Positions 27,602 to 34,579 of a stretch of DNA of 35,391 nt are shown in pieces. Position numbers and translations under genes: made by a program. The DNA comes from Acetobacteraceae bacterium (GTDB taxonomy: Bacteria; Pseudomonadota; Alphaproteobacteria; Acetobacterales; Acetobacteraceae): assembly GCA_019750475.1 (NCBI GenBank), contig JAIEOO010000341.1, positions 1-35,391 of the forward strand, in the 5' to 3' direction. The notes beneath the pieces are model-generated. The model worked only from the letters and a program-made list of their open reading frames with translations. It was not told the origin of the DNA and did no database searches. The stretch's first letter is position 1. Every line of letters begins with the position of its first letter.

Positions 27602-28977
27602 CAGCGGGCCTTTTCCATCAGCGCCGTGAAGCGGTGGAACAGATAGTGGCTGTCGGACGGGCCTGGCGAGGCCTCCGGATGGTATTGCACGGAGAAGGCC
27701 GGGCGGTCGGTTGCCGCGATGCCCTCATTGGTGCCGTCGAACAGGCTGCGATGCGTCACGCGCACGTTGCCGGGGAGCGTCTTCTCATCCACCGCGAAGC
27801 CGTGGTTCTGGGAGGTGATCTCCACCTTGCCCGTCTCCAGGTCCTGCACGGGCTGGTTCGCGCCGCGATGCCCGCGGTCGAGCTTGTAGGTCTTCGCCCC
27901 GAGCGCGAGCGCGAGGAGCTGGTGGCCGAGGCAGATGCCGAACACCGGCACCTGCTTTTCGAGAACGCCCTGGATCGCCGGCACGGCATACGCGCCGGTG
28001 GCGGCAGGGTCACCGGGGCCGTTGGAAAGAAAGACGCCGTCGGGCTGGTGGCGCAGGATGTCCTCGGCCGTCGCGGTGGCGGGCAGCACCGTCACCTCGC
28101 AGCCGGCATCGGCCAGGCAGCGCAGGATGTTGCGCTTCGCGCCGTAATCCACGGCGACGACCTTGTGCTTCTTCGCGGGGGAAGGCGCGAAGCCCTCGCC
28201 CCACTGCCACAGGCCCTCTTCCCACGTGTAGGCCTGGCGCGTCGTGACCTCCTTCGCGAGGTCCATGCCTTCGAGGCCGGGCCAGTCCCGCGCCATCTTC
28301 ACCAGGGCCGGGATGTCGAACCGGCCATCGGCGGGGAAGTGCAGCACGCCGTTGGGCGCACCGCCGTCGCGGATGCGGGCGGTCAGGGCGCGCGTGTCCA
28401 CGCCGCAGAGACCGGGCAGGTTCCAGCGCTTCAGCCATTCCTGCAGGTGCAGGGTCGCGCGGTAATTGGCCGGCTCGGTGACGTCCTGCTTGACGATCAG
28501 GCCGCGGGCGGCGGGGCTCGTCGCCTCGATGTCCTCGTTGTTGGTGCCGACATTGCCGATATGCGGGAAGGTGAAGGTGATGATTTGCCCGGCATAGGAC
28601 GGGTCGGTCAGCGTCTCCTGATAGCCGGTCATGCCGGTGTTGAAGCAGATCTCGGCCACGTTGGTGCCGTGGGCGCCGAAGCCGGCGCCCCAGAAGACGG
28701 CCCCGTCCGCGAGCACGAGGGCGGCCGTGGCGCCGGCGGGCGGGGTGTGGGCGTCGGACAAGGCGGGGGTCTCCGTGGGGACGTCGCTGTTGGTGATCTT
28801 GGCGCCGGGCATGTCCGAGAGGGAGAGGCCGGTGGCGGCGATGATGGCGGGCCAATGCTTGGCCGGGATGGCCCGGGACTGGCGCCATTTCCGGATGGCC
28901 TCGGTGCCGATCTGGCAGGCCTGTGCGGCGGCCTCGGGCCCGCCCATGAGGGCGAGGATGTCATCCACGCTGCGCAT
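27601..28977 (-). CDS. carA: Carbamoyl-phosphate synthase small subunit fused to an N-terminal helix-turn-helix domain
   Basis: A 458-residue glutaminase subunit supplying ammonia to CarB. The canonical part begins near residue 85 (AALVLADGAVFWGAGFG). The class I amidotransferase triad is intact: C349 (FGICLGHQ), H433 and E435 (YHPEASPGPSD), each exactly 80 residues later than in E. coli CarA (C269, H353, E355). Residues 1-58 (MRSVDDILALMGGPEAAAQA..., EAIRKWRQSRAIPAKHWPAII) read as a Cro/YdaS-like HTH, joined by a Pro/Thr/Ala-rich linker (59-84). The extension uses G/C at nearly all third positions, so it is coding. An in-frame TAG lies two codons before the ATG, and no ribosome site is visible, so a leaderless mRNA is possible. 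Confidence 0.93.
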   Translation of the reverse strand: MRSVDDILALMGGPEAAAQACQIGTEAIRKWRQSRAIPAKHWPAIIAATGLSLSDMPGAKITNSDVPTETPALSDAHTPPAGATAALVLADGAVFWGAGFGAHGTNVAEICFNTGMTGYQETLTDPSYAGQIITFTFPHIGNVGTNNEDIEATSPAARGLIVKQDVTEPANYRATLHLQEWLKRWNLPGLCGVDTRALTARIRDGGAPNGVLHFPADGRFDIPALVKMARDWPGLEGMDLAKEVTTRQAYTWEEGLWQWGEGFAPSPAKKHKVVAVDYGAKRNILRCLADAGCEVTVLPATATAEDILRHQPDGVFLSNGPGDPAATGAYAVPAIQGVLEKQVPVFGICLGHQLLALALGAKTYKLDRGHRGANQPVQDLETGKVEITSQNHGFAVDEKTLPGNVRVTHRSLFDGTNEGIAATDRPAFSVQYHPEASPGPSDSHYLFHRFTALMEKAR

Positions 28978-28993
28978 CGGCTAGGATGTGGAA

Positions 28994-29057
28994 GAAATTT
29001 CCCACCCGCGCAAGCGCGATTCCCGGCAGGGGCGCTATGCGCGGGAGGGAAATTCCC
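28994..29057. promoter_or_regulatory. Large inverted repeat between carA and yqeY, candidate operator
   Basis: AATTTCCCACCCGCGC (28996-29011) and GCGCGGGAGGGAAATT (29039-29054) are inverted copies with a single mismatch in 16 positions, separated by 27 bases. The outer ends are palindromes in their own right: GAAATTTC at 28994-29001 and GGGAAATTCCC at 29047-29057, with centres about 54 bases (five helix turns) apart. The first lies 17 bases before the carA ATG. The element occupies most of the 116-base divergent promoter region. It is a natural target for a dimeric HTH protein, possibly the HTH-CarA itself, which is inference. Confidence 0.55.
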
Positions 29058-29093
29058 AGTTCATTGCAAATACGTTTCGACAGAGAGGCCCAC

Positions 29094-29543
29094 ATGTCCC
29101 TCCGCCAGCGCTTCACCGACGAACTCAAGGCCGCCATGCTCGCCCGCGACACGGCCAGGACCGCCACGCTCCGCATGATCACCGCGAAGCTCAAGGACGT
29201 GGACATCGCCGCCCGGCCCAACCCCCCCGTCGCCGATGAGGAAATCGTCGGCATGCTGCGCGGCATGGCGAAATCCCGCCGCGAGTCCGTCGAGCTCTAC
29301 AAGCAGGGCGGCCGGCAGGACCTGGTGGACAAGGAAGAGGCCGAGATCGCCGTGATCGAGGGCTTCCTGCCGCAGCAGATGGACGAAGCGGCCATGCAGG
29401 AAGCCGTCCGGGCCGCCATCGCCGAGACGGGCGCGACCGGCATCAAGGACATGGGCAAGGTCATGGCCGCGCTGAAGGCCAGGCACGCCGCGACGCTCGA
29501 CATGGCGAAGGCCGGACCGATCGTCAGGCACGCGCTCGCGTGA
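29094..29543 (+). CDS. GatB/YqeY domain-containing protein
   Basis: A 149-residue YqeY-type protein: the helical tail domain of the amidotransferase subunit GatB in free-standing form. It starts MSLRQRFTDELKAAMLARD and has ATLRMITAKLKDVDIAAR, VELYKQGGRQDLVDKEEAEIAVIEGFLPQQM and GATGIKDMGKVMAALKARH, all typical. Proposed roles concern tRNA-dependent amidation or tRNA binding, but the function is not settled. GAGAGG precedes the ATG at 29094. In many alphaproteobacteria it is divergent from carA, as here, and followed by dnaG and rpoD, which are absent here. Confidence 0.93.
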   Translation: MSLRQRFTDELKAAMLARDTARTATLRMITAKLKDVDIAARPNPPVADEEIVGMLRGMAKSRRESVELYKQGGRQDLVDKEEAEIAVIEGFLPQQMDEAAMQEAVRAAIAETGATGIKDMGKVMAALKARHAATLDMAKAGPIVRHALA

Positions 29544-29544
29544 T

Positions 29545-29605
29545 CCCCGCCGAGGTTTTCCGCGCCACTTCGCTGCGCTGCGTTCTGCGGAAAACCTCGG
29601 CGGGG
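29545..29605. terminator. 19-bp perfect inverted repeat after yqeY
   Basis: CCCCGCCGAGGTTTTCCGC (29545-29563) and its exact reverse complement (29587-29605) flank a 23-base loop, beginning two bases after the yqeY stop. It would make an exceptionally stable hairpin. The A/T-rich centre of the arms (TTTT/AAAA) is unlike the surroundings, and the perfect match suggests either a strong terminator or a copy of a dispersed palindromic element. Confidence 0.6.
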
Positions 29606-29870
29606 GCCCCGTCGGCACCCGCGCCGGAGGGGGAAGTTGGTCCGGGCCTTCCGCTGTGGTTGTGCGCGTCTTGGCAGGTGGCGCCGCCCTCGCGGCGGAG
29701 CCGCTTCGGGGCACCGGGGCGGGCCCTGGAGGCAGGGCGTCTTCGGCGCCTGCGCGACCGAATGCGGGGAGGGGCCTCGCCCGCTGGTCGCCGGACGGGG
29801 CCGCGTCCCTGCCCTACCTCCCTCCCGTCCGGCGGGTTATGTCGGGGGCGAACACAGGGGAGGGCAGGGC
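29606..29870. other. Gene-free interval before the ThDP enzyme
   Basis: With the hairpin before it, this makes a 327-base space without a gene. The tracked frames through it give Arg/Gly/Pro-rich translations that start without ribosome sites. It is very GC-rich and self-complementary in places (for example CGCCGCCCTCGCGGCGG near 29680). The promoter of the next operon should be here; none could be picked with confidence. Confidence 0.4.
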
Positions 29871-31544
29871 ATGCCGGATGGGGTGAACATGGCGCGCACG
29901 GGCGGGCGGCTGCTGGCCGACGCGCTCGTGGCGAACGGGGCGACGCATGTCTTCGCCGTGCCGGGGGAGAGCTACCTCGACCTGCTCGACGGCCTCTACG
30001 CCGTGCGCAACCGCGTCGAACTCATCACCTGCCGCTTCGAGGCCGGCGCCGTCCACATGGCCGAGGCCCACGGGAAGCTCACCGGCAAGCCCGGCGTCGC
30101 CATCGTCACGCGCGGGCCCGGCGCCTGCCACGCCGCCATCGGCGTCCACGTCGCCATGCAGGATTCGACCCCGCTCGTCCTGCTGGTGGGCCAGATCCCG
30201 GTGGAGGAAACCGATCGCGAATCCTTCCAGGAGGTGGACTACCGCCGGATGTTCTCGCCGCTGGCGAAGTGGGTGACGCAGATCGACGACGAGCGCCGCA
30301 TCCCCGAGATCATGGCGCATGCCTTCGACGTGGCGGTGAGCGGCCGGCCCGGCCCCGTCGTCGTCGCCATCTCGGAGGAGATGCAGAAGCGCGCCGTCGC
30401 CGTGCCCGATATCGGCGCAGCACCCGTCCTGCCGCCGCACCCGGCGCCCGACGCCATTCCCCGGCTGATGGCCATGCTCGCCAAGGCCGAGCGCCCGCTC
30501 GCCATCCTGGGCGGCAGCCGCTGGACGCCCGAGGCCCGCGACGCCGTTGCCGAGTTCCTGACGGCCAACGACATCCCGACCGCCGTCTCCTTCCGCCGGC
30601 AGGGGCTGTTCGACGGGACATCGGCCCATTTCGCCGGCGACCTCGGCGTCGGCGCCGACGCGGCGCTGGTGAAGCACGCGAAGGAGAGCGACCTCATCCT
30701 CGCCATCGGCACCCGCATGGGCGAGCCGGTGAGCCAGGGCTACACGCTGCTGGATATGGCGGGGGCCACGCCGCTCGTGCACGTCCACCCCGAGCAGAGC
30801 GAGATCGGCCGCGTCTACCGCCCGGCCCTCGGCATCGTCTCCGACCTCAACGCCTTCGCCGCCGCCATCCGCGGGCAGCGCGTCGCCGCGCCGCGCTGGG
30901 GCGCCTGGCGGAAGGCGGTGCGCGCCAGCCGCGAGGCCCAGGCGGTGGCGCCCGACTACGAGGGCCCGCTGAACCTCGCCCGCGCGCTCCAGGCGCTCGA
31001 GCGGGAGCTGCCGGAGGACACGATCTTCGCGACGGATGCCGGCAACTTCGCCACCTGGCCGACGCGCTTCATGCATGTGGGTCGGCGCCAGGAATTCCTC
31101 GGCCCGACCAACGGCGCCATGGGCTACGGCGTGCCGGCGGCGATCGGCGCCGCCATCACCAACCCCGGCCGGCGCGTCGTCTGCTTCGTCGGCGATGGCG
31201 GCTTCCTGATGACGGGCCAGGAGATCGCGACCGCCTTCCACCACCAGGCGGCGCCGATCATCCTGGTGTTCAACAACAGGATGTACGGCACGATCCGCAT
31301 GTACCAGGAGCGCGCCTACCCCGAGCGCGTCTCGGGCACCGAGCTCACCAACCCCGACTTCGCCAAGTTCATCGAGGCCTTCGGCGGCCATGGCGAGATC
31401 GTCGAGGCGACGGAGGAGCTGGTGCCGGCCTATCGCCGCGCGGCGGCGAGCGGCAAGCCCGCCATCATCGAGATCCGCATGAACCCCGAGCAGGTGACGA
31501 ACCGCGCCACCATCGCCGAGCTGCGGGCGCAGTCGAAGACGTGA
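29871..31544 (+). CDS. Thiamine diphosphate-binding enzyme (acetolactate synthase large-subunit-like)
   Basis: A 557-residue ThDP enzyme of the acetolactate synthase/glyoxylate carboligase/benzoylformate decarboxylase class. The catalytic glutamate is E33 in VPGESYLDLLDGL, and the ThDP/Mg motif is GDGGFLMTGQEIATAFHHQAAPIILVFNN in the last third. The central domain (around 190-330) is of the nucleotide-fold type. No small regulatory subunit gene is next to it, so it is probably not the main biosynthetic synthase. The start at 29871 has AGGGGAGGG upstream; 29889 (MARTGG) is an alternative. Its stop overlaps the next gene's GTG start (GTGA). Substrate unknown. Confidence 0.88.
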   Translation: MPDGVNMARTGGRLLADALVANGATHVFAVPGESYLDLLDGLYAVRNRVELITCRFEAGAVHMAEAHGKLTGKPGVAIVTRGPGACHAAIGVHVAMQDSTPLVLLVGQIPVEETDRESFQEVDYRRMFSPLAKWVTQIDDERRIPEIMAHAFDVAVSGRPGPVVVAISEEMQKRAVAVPDIGAAPVLPPHPAPDAIPRLMAMLAKAERPLAILGGSRWTPEARDAVAEFLTANDIPTAVSFRRQGLFDGTSAHFAGDLGVGADAALVKHAKESDLILAIGTRMGEPVSQGYTLLDMAGATPLVHVHPEQSEIGRVYRPALGIVSDLNAFAAAIRGQRVAAPRWGAWRKAVRASREAQAVAPDYEGPLNLARALQALERELPEDTIFATDAGNFATWPTRFMHVGRRQEFLGPTNGAMGYGVPAAIGAAITNPGRRVVCFVGDGGFLMTGQEIATAFHHQAAPIILVFNNRMYGTIRMYQERAYPERVSGTELTNPDFAKFIEAFGGHGEIVEATEELVPAYRRAAASGKPAIIEIRMNPEQVTNRATIAELRAQSKT

Positions 31545-32461
31545 CGGCCTGGACTCTCGCCATCCATGGCGGCGCGGGGACCATCCCCCGCGCCGAGCTG
31601 GCGGACGCCGCGCCCTACCGCGACGGGCTTCTGGCCGCGCTGGAGGCCGGGGCCGCCGTGCTGCGCGCGGGCGGCACGGCGGGCGAGGCCGTGATCGCCG
31701 CCGTGATCAGCCTCGAGGACTGCCCGCTCTTCAACGCGGGGCGCGGCAGCACCTTCACCGCCGCCGGCACGATCGAGATGGACGCGGCGCTGATGCTGGG
31801 GGAGGGCGCGGCCGGCGCCGTCACCGGCGTCACCCGCATCCGCAACCCGATCCGCGCCGCCGAGGCGGTGATGCGGAACACGCCGCATGTGCTGCTGGCC
31901 GGCGAGGCCGCCGATGCCTTCGCCGCCGCCGAAGGGCTGGCGCTGGAGGCGCCCGGGTATTTCCGCACGCCGCATCGCTGGGCGCAGCTCGAGGCCGCGC
32001 GCGCCGCGCGGTCGGTGGCGCTCGACCATGACCTGCCGGCGCGGATGGGCACGGTCGGCGCCGTGGCGCGCGACGCGGCCGGGCGGCTGGCCGCCGCGAC
32101 CTCCACCGGGGGGATGACGAACAAGCGCGCCGGCCGGGTGGGCGACAGCCCGATCATCGGCGCCGGCACCTGGGCGGATGGGCGCGTCGCCGTCTCCTGC
32201 ACCGGCACGGGCGAGGCCTTCCTCAAGGCCGCCGCCGCGCATGAGATCAGCGCGCTGATGCGCCACGCGGGCCTCTCGCTGGAGGAGGCGGCGCGGCGCG
32301 TCGCGCTCGAGGACGTGCCGCGCGCCGGCGGCCGCGGCGGGCTGATCGCGGTGGACCGCGACGGATCGGCGGCGCTGCCCTTCGGCACGGAAGGGATGTA
32401 TCGCGGCGTCGTCTCGGCCGGCGCCCCGCCGCGCGCCGGCATCCACGCGGAGTGGCTGTAG
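31541..32461 (+). CDS. Isoaspartyl peptidase/L-asparaginase (Ntn hydrolase)
   Basis: A 306-residue precursor of a plant-type asparaginase, which hydrolyses isoaspartyl dipeptides and asparagine. Family marks are LAIHGGAGTIPR at the N-terminus, FNAGRGSTFTAAGTIEMDA, and the autocleavage site before the nucleophile T171 in RMGTVGAVARDAAG. The substrate loops STGGMTNKRAGRVGDSPIIGAGTWA and SCTGTGEAFLKAA follow. The enzyme matures into alpha and beta chains. It is slightly shorter than E. coli IaaA (321). The GTG start at 31541 overlaps the ThDP enzyme's stop, so the pair is translationally coupled. The tracked 973-residue ORF is a read-through of another frame. Confidence 0.92.
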   Translation: MTAWTLAIHGGAGTIPRAELADAAPYRDGLLAALEAGAAVLRAGGTAGEAVIAAVISLEDCPLFNAGRGSTFTAAGTIEMDAALMLGEGAAGAVTGVTRIRNPIRAAEAVMRNTPHVLLAGEAADAFAAAEGLALEAPGYFRTPHRWAQLEAARAARSVALDHDLPARMGTVGAVARDAAGRLAAATSTGGMTNKRAGRVGDSPIIGAGTWADGRVAVSCTGTGEAFLKAAAAHEISALMRHAGLSLEEAARRVALEDVPRAGGRGGLIAVDRDGSAALPFGTEGMYRGVVSAGAPPRAGIHAEWL

Positions 32462-32477
32462 GGCGGCGGATAACCAT

Positions 32478-32493
32478 CGCGCCGATGGGCGCG
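32478..32493 (+). terminator. Short hairpin after the isoaspartyl peptidase gene
   Basis: CGCGCC-GATG-GGCGCG forms a 6-bp stem with a 4-base loop, 16 bases past the stop codon and 77 bases before the next gene. No T-run follows. It is a modest candidate. Confidence 0.35.
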
Positions 32494-32569
32494 GCGGGCG
32501 ACGGGCGCCAACCGGCCCGGCCAGCCCGCGTTGGGGACCGCGACCTTTCCCCTTCGCGGAGTGCCGTTC

Positions 32570-33628
32570 ATGCCCTCACCCAGGCTCAAGCCCGTGTCCC
32601 GCCAGGTGATCGTGCTGACCGGCGCGACCTCCGGCATCGGGCTCGCGACCGCGCGGATGGCGGCGCGGCGCGGCGCGAAGCTCGTGCTCACGGCGCGCAA
32701 CGCGGAGGCCCTGTCGGAGCTGGCCGAGGAGCTGCGCGCCGCGGGCGCGCAGGCCGAGTGGATCGCGGCGGACGTCGCCGACAAGCCGGCGATGGAGCGC
32801 GTGGCGGCCTTCGCGGTCGAGCGGTTCGGCGGCTTCGACACCTGGGTGAACGACGCCGGCGCCTTCACCCTCGGCCATGTCGAGGACACGCCCTATGACG
32901 ATCACCGGCGCGTCTTCGACGTGATCTACTGGGGCGTCGTGCATGGCACGCAGGCGGCGCTTGATCACCTCAAGGGCCGGCCCGGCGGCGGGGCCATCGT
33001 CAACATCGGCTCCATCCTGTCGGACCGGACCATCGCGTTGCAGGGGCCCTATTGCGCGGCGAAGCACGCGGTGAAGGGCATCACCGACGCCGTCCGGATG
33101 GAAGCCCGCATGCGCGGCTATCCGGTCAGCGTCAGCCTCATCAAGCCGGCCGCCATCGACACGCCCTATGCCGAGCATCTCCGCAACCTGACGGACGCGC
33201 CCGGTGCCCGGCTGCCGCCGCCCGTGTATCACCCGCGCCTCGTCGCCATCGCCATCCTGCACGCGGCGGAGCACCAGGTGCGGGACCTCACGGTGGGCGG
33301 CGCCGGCGCGATGATCAGCTTCGTCGGCAACCTGCTGCCGTCCTTCACCGACGCGGCGATGGTCGCTGCGGCGAAGCGGCTGCAGACGACGAGCGTGCCG
33401 CCGCGGCCCGAGCGGGCCGACAACCTCCACCAGCCCCGCGCGGACCTGGCGGAGCGCTCCTCGAAGGGCGTGAAGGTGCGCGAGACCTCGCTGCTGCTGC
33501 AGGCGCAGATGAACCCGATCTCCACCATGGTGGCGACGGCGGTCGGGCTCATCGGCCTCGCGGCGCTGATGCGGTCGCGCCCGATGCCGGCCTGGCAGCG
33601 CGCGGCGCGCCGCCTCGCGCGGATGTGA
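32570..33628 (+). CDS. Short-chain dehydrogenase with C-terminal extension
   Basis: A 352-residue SDR, about 100 residues longer than the classical form. The cofactor motif is VLTGATSGIGLATARMAARRGAKLVLTARN, the NAG position reads VNDAGAF, the serine region is VNIGSILSDR, and the catalytic motif YCAAKHAVKG. After the SDR core (to about residue 240) comes an extension with a hydrophobic stretch near the end (TMVATAVGLIGLAALM) and an Arg-rich tail, suggesting membrane attachment. GGAG precedes the ATG at 32570. Substrate unknown. Confidence 0.88.
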   Translation: MPSPRLKPVSRQVIVLTGATSGIGLATARMAARRGAKLVLTARNAEALSELAEELRAAGAQAEWIAADVADKPAMERVAAFAVERFGGFDTWVNDAGAFTLGHVEDTPYDDHRRVFDVIYWGVVHGTQAALDHLKGRPGGGAIVNIGSILSDRTIALQGPYCAAKHAVKGITDAVRMEARMRGYPVSVSLIKPAAIDTPYAEHLRNLTDAPGARLPPPVYHPRLVAIAILHAAEHQVRDLTVGGAGAMISFVGNLLPSFTDAAMVAAAKRLQTTSVPPRPERADNLHQPRADLAERSSKGVKVRETSLLLQAQMNPISTMVATAVGLIGLAALMRSRPMPAWQRAARRLARM

Positions 33629-33638
33629 CCCCGCCCCG

Positions 33639-33662
33639 GGCAGCCGTCCTCCCGGCGCTGCC
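33639..33662. terminator. Hairpin between convergent SDR and flavin reductase genes
   Basis: GGCAGC and GCTGCC pair over 6 bp around a 12-base loop in the short gap between the two convergent genes. It may act on both strands. Weak evidence by structure alone. Confidence 0.3.
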
Positions 33663-33704
33663 GCGGCGCCGTCCCGGTCCGGCCGATGGGGGCGTGACGC
33701 GCGC

Positions 33705-34337
33705 CTACCTGTCGGGCTGGGCCGGGAGGTAGGCGCCGCCATCCGTCGGGCGCAGCGCCTCGAACATCGAGGAGACGACGCTGTAGTCGCGGTAGCCGCA
33801 GCGGGCGAGGGGACGGGCGGCCACCGTGTCGAACCGGCCGTCCACGATGAAGCGGTCCTCGATATGCACGCCGACGACCTGGCCAATGATGACGTAGCCA
33901 TCCACCGGCCGCCCGTCCGTGTCCTTCAGCTCCATGTGGTGGACGACGCGGCATTCCAGCGCGGCGGGGGAGGCCGCGACGCGCGGCGGCTTCACGAGGC
34001 GCGACGGCGCGCTGGCGATGCCGGCGGCCTCGAACTCCGACACGCCCTCCGCCAGCGCGGCGGAGGAGGCGTTCATCGCGTCGAACAGCGCCTCGGTGCA
34101 GAGGTTGAAGACGAACTCGCCGGTCGCGACGGCGTTGGCCGCGCTGTGCTTGAAGCCTTCCGAGGTGAAGGCGAGCATGGGCGGCTTCGAGTGGACCGCG
34201 TTGAAGAAGCTGTAGGGCGCGAGATTGGCGCGTCCCTCGCCGTCGAGCGTCGAGATCCAGCCGATGGGGCGCGGCGCGATGATCGCCTTGAAGGGGTCGA
34301 AGGGCAGGCCGTGGCCGTTGCGGGGTTCGTAGAACAT
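33705..34337 (-). CDS. Flavin reductase family protein (flavoredoxin-like)
   Basis: A 210-residue FMN-binding split-barrel protein of the DIM6/NTAB type. It begins MFYEPRNGHGLPFDPFKAIIAPRPIGWISTLDGEGRANLAPYSFFNAV, where PRPIGW and NLAPYSFF form the flavin site, and continues with GEFVFNLCTEAL and VVGVHIEDRFIVDGRFD. Relatives reduce flavins for monooxygenases or act as electron carriers. No oxygenase component is adjacent. The ATG at 34337 lacks a clear ribosome site. The next gene is divergent. Confidence 0.88.
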   Translation of the reverse strand: MFYEPRNGHGLPFDPFKAIIAPRPIGWISTLDGEGRANLAPYSFFNAVHSKPPMLAFTSEGFKHSAANAVATGEFVFNLCTEALFDAMNASSAALAEGVSEFEAAGIASAPSRLVKPPRVAASPAALECRVVHHMELKDTDGRPVDGYVIIGQVVGVHIEDRFIVDGRFDTVAARPLARCGYRDYSVVSSMFEALRPTDGGAYLPAQPDR

Positions 34338-34579
34338 GGCTGGATTCGTGCCGCAGACGCGGCGGCGCGTCCATTGTCCCGCGCCATCGGCGCGCGGATC
34401 CGCACCCGTTCCGCGGCGGCCGGCGGGGAGGCCAGGACGGGCGGCATCGGCGTCAGGGCGGCGCGCGATCCGGGCGGCATCGCCGGGATCTTTCGCGCCG
34501 GATGACGCTGTTCATGGCCGCGCTCCCCCTTGGCGGGGAGGCACCGGACGGGCCACGCTCCGGACGAGGAGGACACATC

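Noticed and set aside
27601-28812. CarA starting at the internal methionine 56, leaving the HTH as upstream non-coding DNA
   Set aside because: The HTH region is in frame without a stop, has coding-type third positions and a recognisable fold pattern, and the internal ATG has no ribosome site.
29540-32461. 973-residue ORF that would fuse an Arg-rich protein to the asparaginase
   Set aside because: The N-terminal two thirds are a wrong-frame reading of the ThDP enzyme. The real peptidase starts at the GTG at 31541.
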